Positions 37,072 to 50,500 are shown, counted from the stretch's first letter. The stretch is 64,000 nucleotides of DNA from Chrysomallon squamiferum (GCA_012295275.1 CM022671.1:27950322-28014321), one strand, 5' to 3'. The notes: generated by a model not told the origin, from the letters alone. Program-made: numbers and translations.

Positions 37072-40000
37072 TCACTGAAAACCATTGGTTTCACAACAAT
37101 AATTAGCATGGCTATTTATAACATCATCTGGAAACATTTCACCACAAATTGGGCAAGACAAAAGCTTCGAATCTTGGTGGAAGCTCGTTTCAACATCACT
37201 ATCAGAATCACTTAAAGAAATTATCCATTGTGCATCACTGTGGATTGTTGGTGATCTCAGTGGTGTAGAAGACTTTGTATGATCTTTAAAACTTAGTTTA
37301 TTTGAAGGACTATTATCTGACAATTCAGGACAACCTGTCATGTAATGATGAGAATACAAATGCTTTGGAACATTTCCTGAAAAATAAAAATTTTATAACT
37401 GAATTATTTACATTTTTAAAAAAGAATAAGATTCTTAATGCAAAACATTCAGTGCCATTTTATCAGTTTTTATCAGTGATAATTTTCAAACCTAAACAAA
37501 TAAAAATATGCTTAAAGGCTTCATTTTATTAGACAAGTTAATACAAACCTTTGCAATTGGAACAGAAGATGTAATCAGAATGCTCTTGTTCTTGGACTAA
37601 AATGCCTGGTAAACTGAAAATAATGGAAAATACATTGTGAATCAAGAAATGTAAATGTTTTTTTTTTGATGATTAAATTACCAAAGTAATTTGAATCCAT
37701 CATAAAATCTTTGGAAATCTGAAACATGCAATTTTTTCATTTTCTGGTATTTGACTATTCAGCAAATATAAAATTACCTTTGGTCCTTTTTATGTTCTTT
37801 TTCTGATCCTCTTGTTTTTACTGGGGATTTACATCTGCTTCTTTTTTCTCCATTAATTACTGTTTGTTTCACTTTTGATTTTTTATCTTCCCTTATTGCA
37901 GAATTACTTGCAACTGATCTACCAACAAATATACCTCTTTCTTTTGACAACCATCCATTTGATAATGAAAGATCAGAATTGTTAAAACTACGGACAGGAG
38001 AAACATCAGATTTTAAATCCAAAGCAACCTTTTTGTGATTTAAATTATTTTTGATGGCCTGTTTCATACTGGGACTTTTTATGGATGGAGAAATGGGTGA
38101 CTTTGGAAAATTCTTTTTCAGAGCTTCCACAAGTGGTCGAAGATGTGAACGATGGGCATTCATTTTGCTAACTGAAATGTTTCTTTCAACTGTTTGCTTA
38201 GATGGTGTAGATTTTAAGGTTTCCATTTCTAGATTTTTCAGTGATGTTTTAATTTCATCTTTCACCTTCATCTTGCTAGATTTTGGAGATGACAGACCAT
38301 CTTCAGCTTTTCTTTTCCTGGATGTTGATTCTAAAGAATTGTGATTTTCTGTTTCAGATGTATGTCTATCAAACAAATCACAAATATAATTTTGACACAT
38401 ATCCATAAAAAAAAATTTTTCATCCTCACTAAGTTTTCTTCTCTGAGACTTCTCAAACTGATGTCGCAGATCTACAAATGAAAAAAATCTTTAAAAATCT
38501 TATAAATTGTCCTATGTAAAACGACAATAAATAAGAAATGTACTTGTCTTTGTCACAAATTCTAAATATTTCTTTATTAAATCTTAAATCCCTAAACCCA
38601 TTCTGCTTCATTCTTTTCAATATAATAAAAATACATTTCAAAAATACAAAATTACAAAACTAGAGAACACGAACACACACATACATAAAAAATAATAGGA
38701 AAAAAACCAAACAAAAAAACCCATAAAAACAATGATTAATTCTTTAATATGAAATATTTATGTTTATTTGAGTCTAAATGTAAAATATTGCCTGCAATGG
38801 TCACATGATCCAAGTCTATATCTTCCAGCTGTTGCATTTCCAGAAATTTTGACACTTCATCATTAAACTGAAAGTTAATCAGATTAAAATAAAACAATAA
38901 ATATAGAACTTACATGAAATACATGCACATACTCCAAATTTTACACTAAATCTGAGAGACAATTGTTTTTATATTTTTTAATACAATTTAATGCAAAAAA
39001 GAAAAAAGTTGCCTTTAAATAAAATAGTAAGATATATTTTATAAAGTAAATGTATTTACAAAATAGGTAAACCTTTGGACCATGTTTTTGTTCCAGATGT
39101 TCTGAAAAAAGTTGGCCTTTTAAATTGACATTTGTCTTGGATCTGACATATGGACTATATTTTCCAATGTTTTCAGAAGCTGCAAGAACTAGCTTAGCAG
39201 TTCTAGGCAGAGCTTGTTCCGTATCCACTCCATTTTCAGATGTTCCAGCAATCTTTAGAAGCCTTGACTGTACTTGATCTACTGCTTGCTTATTTCTTTA
39301 AAAAAAAAAATTGGTAAATTAATTCAAGCATAATTTCACCAAAATATTCCATTTAATACCCTTAAAGGAACGATTTGATATCTCATTACTTCAGTTACAA
39401 ATTAACAGAAACTGAGTAAAAGTAGAGTAATCCCAAAATAATTAAAAATTTTAAGCTTTAATATATATATATCTGTTTCAGTTGGTGCTAAAAATATTCT
39501 AATTCATAAATAAAATGCATATTTTACCCACTTGCCATGTAATTAATTTTGCCGAGTCAGATGATGCAAATAATATTTTGTTTGCTTCCATGAAAGTTTA
39601 CCAGTATTTAGTAATTAATATAATGAACAAAATATAAATGGATTATAATAGTTTGTATAGTAGCATTACTGCAGAATACAAATTTAAATAAATAATTATT
39701 GCAAAAAAGAAACCAAAACATACACTAGGACATTTTTTCCAAAGAAATGTTCTTGTATGGATTGCACAATGGACTTCTCCTCTGAAGATTCATTCTTCTG
39801 TATTCTGTCAGAACGTTCTGGTGTCTTTGCACCTGCAGATTTGATTCTAATAAAGGTCAGACCATACTGAACATCTTTGCGGAAAGATTGTCGACATATC
39901 ACTTTAATGCGATCCCATTTTTCTTTGCTAACGTTGGAACAAAAATGTTCTGTGAAAAGATAAAAACTTACACAATCAAATTTTGCATGGATAAAATAAA

Positions 40001-42417
40001 CAATTTGCTGAGAAGAAAAAATATGAGTGTTTGGTTAGTTTTTTGATTTTCTTGAAAGTAAACAATTTCTTTCATTTAAATTATTTCAAAGACTTACAAA
40101 AAGTAATATTATTACTTTAAGCCTACAAAAGCAACAATATTTAATAAATAAAACAAGTAGCCTGACACTTCATATTTCAAAAATAAAATCTTAACAACAA
40201 TTTATCCAATCTTAATGATTTCCTGTTATTTTTCTTTTTTTCTTTCACATTTGTCCCAGTAAATATCTCGATAAATTGGAAAATTTCAGCTTCTATGCAT
40301 CATTCATAATTAGGTAAGTTTAACATGACTGATACAAAACAATAAAACAACAAAAGTATTTTTTAAATCATTATTAAGTATTTGTGGTCTTTATGGTAAG
40401 ACTTTTTTTTTACTGTTTTTTGAACCTTTTAAAAATAAGTACTTCTAACAAAATAAAAACTGCAACCCATACAGTTTACAAATTTCGTGGTGAAATACAC
40501 TAGAATGTTGCAGTGAAAAACTTTAGACACACACCTGAAGTAAATGTTCTGGTTTTCTCAACACCCTTGCCATTCTTGCATTCACTGGGACTTGTCAGAC
40601 ATACTGTAGGAAGTAAAGTTTTGTATGGGATTCCCTGAGCCCAGTCTGACTTGCCAACTTGTAATTCCATATTAGCACACCAAATTGTTCCTAGTAAAAT
40701 ACAAAACAAACTTTTACATTTGTATTTACTGCTGACCCTTGATTTCACAGACACCTGTTTTCCAGATTTAGGTAAATCACAAAATTTTAACTTGCCACTA
40801 TTTCCCACTTTAAACTTTACCTCTAGGTACTATTAAGTCCCATTACATGATCATAGCAACCTTCTCTCAACCCATCTTCCTTCATGGTAAGTGTAAATTT
40901 TACAACAGCACCCATAACCATCATAACCTAATTATATAACCTAACTGTATATTTATTACATTATGTTACTGTATTACATAGCTGTGATGTGTATTAAAGT
41001 TAATGTTTCTGTTATTTTAGAGTTAATCTTCACACTTGCCAGATTGGTGCTTTCCCTTTTAGTCTGTGAAATCAAGGGTCAACAATATAAAAATCCAAAA
41101 TGCTTATTTGTAATATTGAATTAAAAAGTTGATATTTCAACAAAATGCAGAATTTACTGATCTCATTCTGTCACTGAATCTTTTTTTTTTTAAATTCTTT
41201 CTACTAATTTTATAATAATTTAAAAAGAAAGAAAAATCAAACAAAAACAAAGATTTGAAATAAATAAATATGTATTTTTAATTCCAAATTTTAACTTGTA
41301 AACATGAAATAACAACTCACCAACATCAATGCTTTCAATTAAACATTCTTTTTCTAGCTGAAATATTGCTTCAATCTGTCCCGTTTTCTCTTTTGGATGT
41401 GACAACCAACGATTGAAACCATTATCATTAATAATACTACTGACTTTATGATTATCATCCTAAAAAGAAATATAAAAATAATTCACAGAATAAACACAAA
41501 TATATCAGTCAGCTCTTGACAGAATGAGCTTTAACATGTTATTAGGCAGATGCAAGCTAAATTCTGCTTATATTTTGAGGTTTTATGTAACAATGCTTGG
41601 ATCTAATTAACATATTAACAACATTAACATATGTACTAACTGCACACTCAGATAAATATGTATGTATTTCAGTTGCTAGATCTAATTGAGAAAACAAGTT
41701 TAATAATATTTTCTTCCTGATCTGACAGATCTTTCAGAAACTGGGCATCAACAGAAAAATTAAAGAGTGATTACAAGTTTTGGCTGCTTATTACTTTATT
41801 AATTTCAGTTAATAGTGACTATCAAATTTACAATTTTTATTTGCAAAATATTAATTTATAAAATCAAATGTGTGTGTGAATGCCTGTGTATGGATAATTA
41901 TCTTATATCTTGTTTACTAATATTTTAGTTAAACCTCTGTTGGAAATCTTCCAGTATATATTATATTTACCCTTGTCAGGAGATGTTTAATTAAATATTC
42001 AGTAAAACCTCTGCTGACAAAGCAAAGACCTGAAGTGCAATATTTCAAATTTTATCATTGTGCAAATTTCAGACAACTTTATTAATTATTTCACATACAA
42101 ATGTAATCAGAATTCTAATCTCCTTAGTATAGTGAATATAAGATAATATTATATTATGACTGACTGTCATATTATAATATGCTTGGGTGGAATGCAATAT
42201 GTGCATCTCTTTTTATCATCCTCTTGAAATATCGAAAGCTTAACCTGCGCCGGATAAAACAAAATACGTCGACCATTCATTGATAACTCTTTCTGTTAGT
42301 TATGTTTATTGAATACATTTAATACAAAAAAAAAGGCATTCAAAACATCAGAAATGTTTGTTATCATAATACCTGAGAACTAAATGAAACCACAAATTTG
42401 ATCGTAACTCGCGCCAT
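37072..42417 (-). CDS. XNDC1-like protein: XRCC1 N-terminal-type domain with SIM and UBZ4 tail
   Basis: Exons in transcript order: 42373-42417, 41321-41459, 40535-40690, 39724-39949, 39073-39295, 38792-38867, 37778-38471, 37549-37613, 37072-37376; total 1,929 nt, 642 aa, all junctions in phase. Residues 1-151 match the XRCC1 N-terminal domain, and more exactly XNDC1 (start MARVTIKFVVSFSSQ; FQLEKECLIESIDVG; EKWDRIKVICRQSFRKDVQYG). That domain in XRCC1 binds DNA polymerase beta. Residues 264-310 form a charged helical stretch. Residues 310-520 are basic, Ser/Lys-rich and disordered, with an NLS-like SRKRKAED and many SP/TP sites. The C-terminus has a zinc finger (C537-C540-H551/H552-C557), a SUMO-interacting motif (IISLSDSDSD, 593-602) and a RAD18-type UBZ4 finger (C616-x2-C619-x11-H631-x3-C635). 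No BRCT domain is present, so it is not XRCC1. Intron 6 appears to be GC-AG. A nuclear DNA-damage role is inferred. Confidence 0.86.
40729..41085. mobile_element. TA-flanked inverted-repeat element (Tc1/mariner-like MITE), 357 bp
   Basis: The ends share a ~24-bp terminal inverted repeat: CTGCTGACCCTTGATTTCAC at the left, and the complement of the right end reads TTGTTGACCCTTGATTTCAC, both continuing AGAC. The core is 20 bp identical. A TA dinucleotide flanks each side (40,727-40,728 and 41,086-41,087). The GTTGACCCTTGA end resembles pogo/Tigger-class elements. It has no open frame and lies in intron 2 of the XNDC1-like gene, ending 38 bp before exon 3 in the direction of transcription. Confidence 0.82.
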
Positions 42418-43032
42418 TATCAGATTACGAATTATTTATTTATTGCTCTTGCTAGGAATAAAATATAGAAATTACAATCACAATGTATTTCCTTTCAGAA
42501 TATTTAGCTGAAATATATAATTTTATTCACTGTTTATAATTCGAAAAACAGCTTTATTTTATGATGCAATTTATTTTCAATCAGAAATATTAACTCCCTG
42601 GCACCAGAATTAATTTTTAAATCAATCATTTTCCAATCACACATTATTAAACTTATTCCATCATCAGAGGGCGCTGTAGATTCGTCGTCTGCTTTATTTT
42701 CGGAGTAAAGTGGTTGTAAAACTATGATAATTCTTTGTTCGATCTTATTTTTCTGAAGTTTGGATTGTAATTATATAATCAAAAATTTATCCCCAATTAT
42801 ATTAAATAATAAGAATCCGTATTAAATAATTAGTATTAGATGTCAAAATAGGTTTGGCCCTTTGCTGTGAATATTATGTCTGTGGCATATAAATATAATT
42901 CTATAATTGTGTAATTTCAGGATAATTGATTTTCGTGCAACCTAATGGTTTTCTTATATTACATTAATTATGTTTTTAAGCTTACTTAATAATAATAACA
43001 ACAACATCTTTTGATACTTTGATAGGTTAATC
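42418..43032. promoter_or_regulatory. Divergent promoter region of XNDC1-like and HFM1
   Basis: The two start codons are 615 bp apart and point away from each other. CpGs cluster at 42,664-42,705, within the spacer. CAGAGGGCGCTG at 42,665-42,676 fits the 12-base core of the CTCF consensus (YAGRKGGCRSYR). No TATA box is convincing, and transcription starts cannot be placed from sequence alone. Confidence 0.5.
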
Positions 43033-46000
43033 ATGGCAGAAGTTGATTTATTTTTTGGTATAAGCAACAGTCAAGAAAGGTAAACTAAATATGATAATTG
43101 TTTGTATACCATCATCATCACTGTTATGACCTTTTAAGTTTAGAATATTGTGATTCTGTTCTTAATAGTGAACATGTCATTCAGCAAATTATTAAGAATA
43201 AATTAACATTAATTATCTTAAATGGTGCATTGTCACACATTTTAAACAGTAAAGAACTGTAGGTATAATACATAATATTTAGATTTTTTAAAATTTTAAT
43301 ATAAATTATCACAGATCAATGTCTGAATGTTTTTTTTTTTTGTTTTTTTTTTTCCCAATTAGCAAGGAAGAAAACACTTGAGAAATGTTTCAGAAGAAAT
43401 ATAAGAAACTCAGTTATTGCTCTTTAAACTTTATCAATTTGTTATGGAAAAGTAAAATAATATTTTATTTGTTATTCAAAAGATTCTAAAAGCTTCTGCT
43501 TTATTTTAAAATAAATTTAATTCTCAGAATTCATCCACCCTGCACTTCTGATCCAAAATGGTCTTCAGCACATCAGGAATCAACTGATACTTTTTTAGCA
43601 GATAAGAGGTCACTGTCCCAGATTTTACAACCTTCTCAGGTTCAAAATAAATCAGGCAGAAAACTTCAGAGAACATTCACAGTTCCTTACATCAAAGATA
43701 TTTCTTTTGATGATTTCTCCACAAATTCAATGGAAAACTTTTCATTGTCACAAGCATTGCAAACTTCACAGAAAAGACAAATTGGTATGATCTTAGACAT
43801 TTTACCCATTGCTAAATAATGAATTAGTTTCCTTTCATTTCTTTTTCTTTTTAACATAAAAATTATATAGCTTTTATACATCTATATGTAATGAGTCATG
43901 AAATCAGATGGCTCATATTTTTCAGTTAATACTTGAAAGTTATATCTTTCACTGAAATAGTGGGTTTTTTTGCATTTTATTCTTATTTTTCAAAATTAAT
44001 TTTATATGATACTCATTATAGCTTTAGAAAAAACAAAAACAAAAAACAAACAATTTAAAAAAAGAAATTCTGAATCTTAGAAATAAAGGTTAATATTTTG
44101 AGATGACAAAACAGCCAAAAAATCTACAAAAAAAATACCACTTTTTTTTTTTTTTTTTACAGAAAGTACACATTCCAGAAATGATATGAAGAGGAAAAAA
44201 AGGTTAATTTATTTTGCAAATGCTTATAAGAATTATGTTTTACAAATTTGTAATGTTATTTTAGATACCTATCACTTGCTGGTAATTGATAATTAAAAAA
44301 AAAAAAAAATTCACTGATGGTAAGAATCTTGGTAAAATATTGTTTTATTTAATTTTAATTATTCCAATTTTGTTTCATTAGTATTATTATTTTAATTTTT
44401 AAAAATATGTTATTTTTATTGAAAATACCAAAGTAAAAATTAATGAAATATTATTATATTTTACAATGAAAGCAACTGTTGTATAACTGACTTTATTTTT
44501 TAATTTGTAATGGTAAATCAATATGGATGTATAAGAGCCATCACTTTTGTACAGAATCATATAATAATATATGTTATTTTCAATTATAAATTGCAGTTTG
44601 AATGATGATCCATTCTTTATACACAGTGAACTGAAGACAAATACCAAAGTATCAGGAGGTAGTTTTGAATGTTATGCAGTACCAAGTGATCACCTAAACA
44701 TAAGCAATAAAAATGTTCCAAGTAATATAGAACAAAATTTCAATAAAGACAAAAAGAGAAATACAAATGATTTACAAGATCTTTTCCAAAGTTCAGAAAA
44801 TAATGCAAATCTGAATTTCACAAATAGAAATTATGCTCAAGCATATAATTCATCTGAGCATGGAAGATCTACATCAGAAAATTCAGTCTGTTTCAGTCAA
44901 GAATTAACAGATTCACTATCCACACCAGCACAACTTTGTTTTACAGGTTTGTAATATAATATTGTATTAAAGTTAGATATATGAAATATATAACACATTA
45001 ACTGTTAACAAAATTAATTAAAACAGACACTGCAGGATATTTTTATAACTGTCTGTCTTGTTTAATTATCAATAATCATAATGAATCTGCTGATGAAAAA
45101 GAAAACAGTGTTTCAGATAATCATGAAAAATGCTGGGTTTTTTTTGTTTTATGTTACAGGAAGGAAAAATATCCAGCATAAACTTAGATCAGTGGATGAA
45201 ATATGTATCCTTTTTACAAAGCAAGCTTTTTCTTCTTCAAAAAACGAAAAAGAAATAAGAAATACCTTTAAATATAATATATACCATTTAAAAAAGAAAG
45301 AAAAAAAAGATACTTTCCTTTATCAGTTCAAAGCAGTCAGATTCAGAGAAGTATTTGATTTTCCGTATTTTAACATGATTCAGTCAATGGTATTTGATGA
45401 GGTAATTATTTATATTCTTTTTACATGTATGTCAACCCAAAAAGTTTATGATAATTACATAATCAGAATATTAATAGGAAAATTTTACTTTGGGAATAAA
45501 AAAAACAAAACAGAAGGAAAAGTTTATATACAAGATTTATAAAAGTAATTAGTTTTTATTTTATATGAAGTTATCTGTTCATATTAATACTGAAGCAAAA
45601 GATATTTATCTGATGTATTACATTAATTTTCAATCCTATTAATTTTAATGCCATCCACTAAGCTTTGAGCAAATTATTGTGACAGATTTTTCCTTTAAAT
45701 AACTGACTTCTTAATACAATTAATATTATTGTTATTGGTAGTAGTAGTAGTACTATTTTTATTATTATAATATTATTATTATATTTTTTTGTTCTTTCTT
45801 TAAATAATTAATTAATTTTTTTTTTTTTTTTTTTTTAAATCTTTTTAATTTTTTTTTATTTTTTAATTTTTAATTTTTTTTTTTTTTTTATTCCTGATTT
45901 TAAAAGGTGTTTTACACTGACAAGCCTATGGTTGTCTCTGCACCAACAGGAGCAGGGAAGACTGTTATTTTTGAACTGGCCATTATTAGACTTCTGATAA

Positions 46001-47536
46001 AACTCAAGAATTCCAGAAATAATTGGAAGATTGTTTATAGTAATATTTGTCTTTTACATTTAATACTTTTTGTTCTTTTTGTTCTTCTTCTTCTTCTTTT
46101 TTTCTGAAATCATGAAGAAATCTTCAGTGTCTGTCTAATTATAACATTACAGAATATATAGAGCTATAGTGTTTAAAAGATAAATCCAGGCATATAATAT
46201 GCTAAATTCAGATTATCATTTTCCTTACTTTTTCATGTTTGCCTCATTTAGAATTTCTGGTGAACTCAATATTTCTTTTTAAGACTATTATAAATTTTAC
46301 GATGTATCACATTTTACATGAAATTTATCAATATGTATTGTGATTTATTTATTTTATGATTTGTTCTGAAGGTTTAAATTATTTTGTTTATAAGCTGAAG
46401 TGTTTATCATTTCTAGTGGCTCCTATGAAAGCTCTTTGCAGTGAGAAATACCAAGAATGGAAAGGCAAATTTTCAGTCCATGGTTTAAATTTGATGGAAT
46501 TAACAGGTGACACTGAACTTGAAGATTTTTCTGAATTGCATCAAGTCAATTTTATATTAACAACTCCTGTAAGTTATTCAGCATATTTAAAATATTTTTT
46601 TCAATATAACTCTCTTAGAATACCGTATATACTTGTGTATAAGACAAATTTTTGGGAGACTATATTAAGGTAATATTTTGGGGGTCGACTTATACATAGG
46701 TAATGCTTTTGTAGCTGTTGCTGAAGAGTCACCATTTTGACTATTTTTTGCTACGGGATGCATCTAAAATAATCGCGGTCTTTCAGCTTTTCAAAAATAT
46801 AATTTTATCATATAAAAAATTTGGAAAAATTAAATAACAAAACCAAATATGAATGTAAAACATGATTTTCTTCCGTTTAAATACATAAAAATACATTTTA
46901 AAGCGAGAAAACCGTCAGTACAGCGTTATGCCTTACGGCGTCTTGCAATGATCTAGAAATGCAGACTTCTCTGCCAAATTGCACTAAATATCGGTCCTAA
47001 TTTCATAAACAAAACTCACTTGTGTAATTGTAAAGAATTTGGTTAAATAATATTGCAATCGTCATTAATATCCACTACCGACAAATCGAAAACAAACTAA
47101 ATTTCTATAAACGTTCTGCAACAAAAATCAGTTCAACTTCTCACCATATTTGTTATTCTAGTCGGTTGCCAAGTGCGCAAAGCCTCGGCCAATTAGCACG
47201 CTAGGAATAGGATCGGGGGCGTGTCTTGTAGCAGAGTTTCGATAGAAAAAAATATTGCTGAGGTTCCGAAATGATCTTACTTTGAATTGCACGTGCAAGT
47301 TACAGCTCGTGCAAGTTATGTTACAGTAGGCGTACAATGTAGGCCTTCATGGCACTGTCACACTGGTCTAAAAATAGTGATGGTCCCTGGAATCTACAGT
47401 CGACTTATACACAAGTAATACCTAAAATGACGCAATTTTTGGTCTTAAAATACACATCAACTTATACATAAGGTCGCCTTGTACACAAGTATATACAGTA
47501 TTTGAGAAATACTCTGTGTGTTGTCTGTGTGTGCAT

Positions 47537-47569
<33 letters not shown>

Positions 47570-50500
47570 GATGTGACTGTGTGTGTGTATGTGTGTAATT
47601 TATAATTGCTTAAGCATTTGATGAAGAGGAAATAATTATGAAGTGCAATGTTTTAATTAAATCAAAATGTGTATATTATGCATAATTTGTTTATTTTTAA
47701 ATAGCTGTTGTTTTTTAAAAAATATTTTTTGCTTATTTATTTTTGATTTTGTTTTGAAGGAGTGGTTTTTTAATATAATTTTGAAATAAGTTTGTTTAAC
47801 AGGAAAAATGGGATAGCATGTCTCGAAAGTGGAAAGACAACAAATCCTTATTTCAGATGATTCAGCTTTTTCTTATAGATGAGGTATTATTAACATATTT
47901 TAAAAATTACTTTCGTAATTCAGTCAAACTGTTACTCAGTAGGAAATAGGTGCCTACTTTTGTAAGACTATATTTACATTGCTTTTTCAATAATGTGTTT
48001 GTTATAGTTTTCATTATTAACTGTAATTTTATACTAAGATGTTTATTTGGAAGTATGATTAGATACAAAAAAAAATAAAAAATTGATTTGATTAATAATA
48101 ATATTAATAATAAATAATAATAAAAAAATAAATAAATAAATAAATAAATAAAACAAAAATAAACATTTAAATTGTTTCAGATTCACATTCTAAATGACAC
48201 TAACAGAGGTGCCACTGTAGAAGCTGTTGTTAGTCGTATGAAAATCTTACACACAACAGATAGATCGGCAGATCGATCTATGAGATTTATTGCTGTCTCT
48301 GCTACTATTCCAAATACTGAGGATGTAATTATGAAGTTCTTATTTTTCTTTATTTTCTACACTTAGTTCAGACAGGGAAAAAATATACATATATATTTTG
48401 GGGAATATATTAACTATAAAAGCTTAAAAAATAACTGTTTCTGTTTACACAATTAAAAAATGCTCACAGGAGTAAAAAAAAAAAAATTGGAAATAGTGTG
48501 TTCTTTTACATTTATTTTGGCATTCTATCCATATATTAAACTTTCTTTGTGGATATGTCTTTTTATTTTTAATTTATTATTTTCTTTAAAAGATAGCAAA
48601 CTGGCTTGGGAGCAATGTCAGACCAGCTGTACATTTTAAAGTAGATGAAAAATATCGACCTGTTCACCTTCAGAAAGTTGTCATAGGTTATCCTTGCAAG
48701 GAAGGCTTTTCAGAGTTTCGCTTTGATATGAATTTGTCATACAAACTGAAAGGAATCATAGATGCATATTCAGACAACAAACCAGTACTTGTGGTAATTT
48801 TTGTTGAAACCTTGGATTACATTTGAAGATTTATTGCTTGGTTTATCAAATGTAGCTTTTGTTGGCATTAAATATATTTAGGTAACAAATTTGTCTATTG
48901 AATTATCATCCAGTTAAAACAGATCTACTGATACTAGTCATTTTATTTTGAATATAGTTAGGAAATTTTGAAACCACATCTGTTTTTCAAATTAATAATT
49001 ATATTTAAATGATAGCAATATTTCTATAGAATTTTATTTACAGTTTTGTTCTTCAAGAAAAAGTGTTCAATATACAGCTGAAACGCTGAAAAAGGAGCAT
49101 TTTGGAAAGTCCTTTCTAAAAGCACAACACAGAGAACATGTGCAAAAGATATCAAGAACATTAAATGATTCAAGAGTATCAGGTAAATTCTCAATAGCAG
49201 ACTTTATATTTGTAGAAGTTTTCTTTATATTTCCTTTTTTAAATTTCTTTTTGATATCTAGTTGTAATATCATCTCTTTTTTCTTTTTTTCAGAGTTGTT
49301 GTATTTGGGCATTGGAATTCATCATGCTGGAATGGCAGTGCATGATAGAAATATAGTAGAAAATACATTTCGAGAAGGAGAACTGCCAGTTCTCAGTGCG
49401 TTTGTATTTTGTATTTGTTTTTTCTTTTATTATTATCATTTGATATAATTCTCATTTGGTTTAATGTCTTCTTTTAAAAAAAATAACAAATTGAAAATGA
49501 CTACCATTTATATTTCAGCAGAGAATTGTAATGTAAATATGGATTATTAGCTCACAAATTATATATATAGTATACCTTAATTTCATAAGCACCAATTTCT
49601 TTTCATTTTATAAAATTTTAGTAAAATTCTTTAGGAATAAGTGAGATAATTCATAACTGGTGTGTGTTTATGGATCTGTATATGTTTTTATCCTCTAAAT
49701 ATCTATGAATTTAAGAGGCTCTTTGGAATTTTAGAAAATACAGTATGTCCTAAAGGTTTTTCTTTCACAAAATATTACATATTATAGGGAGTTTGTTTTT
49801 TTGTTGTTTTTTTCTTGTTTTTAGTTGCCACAAGTACTCTGGCTATGGGTGTCAATCTTCCTGCACATCTTGTTGTGATTAAATCTACTATGTTCTACAA
49901 CATGGGAGTACCTACTGAATACTCTGATACCCAAGTTCTTCAGATGATTGGACGAGCAGGAAGGCCTCAAGTATACACATATACTTCACTTCTTGAATAA
50001 AATTTAATTTGATATTATGAAAAATAAATTCATTACACAGATCTGAAAGCATAAGATTAAAAAACAACTATTGTTTTATAAATATATATAAATGCTACTC
50101 TTTATAGTATTTATAATTATTTCTTTCTTTTTTCAGTTTGATAAATCAGCTACAGCAGTCATCATGACAAAATCTTCCACTAAGGTAGGCCTATTTCTTC
50201 TTTACATTGTTATTTATCAAATTTTAAATTTATAAATTGATTTGGATGAATACTTTGATAAATGGTTAGCAATAACATAAATAGATTTATATTATTAATA
50301 CATACGTCCTTTAAAATATTTAGTAATACATCTTTTTGAGGTTTTGTTTTCAATGTAATCCAGTAAGGATATGAAATTACTTCCTCTTTTTCTTTTAGTC
50401 AAAGTATGAATCATTAATGAATGGCACACAACTTATTGAAAGCAGGTTTGTATTTCAAATTTCTTTATTATTAAGTTTTCTTTTCTGAAAGTGAAAGATT

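Noticed and set aside
37072-42417. Calling the minus-strand gene XRCC1
   Set aside because: Only the N-terminal domain matches; there is no BRCT domain, and the start MARVTIKFVVSFSSQ fits XNDC1 better.
45081-45542. 153-codon frame read as one exon of HFM1
   Set aside because: Homology fits only two parts (45,160-45,204 and about 45,337-45,401). The Lys-rich middle is best explained as a short intron with a GTATCC donor. An alternative pairing (donor after AGATCA, acceptor at 45,326) is possible.
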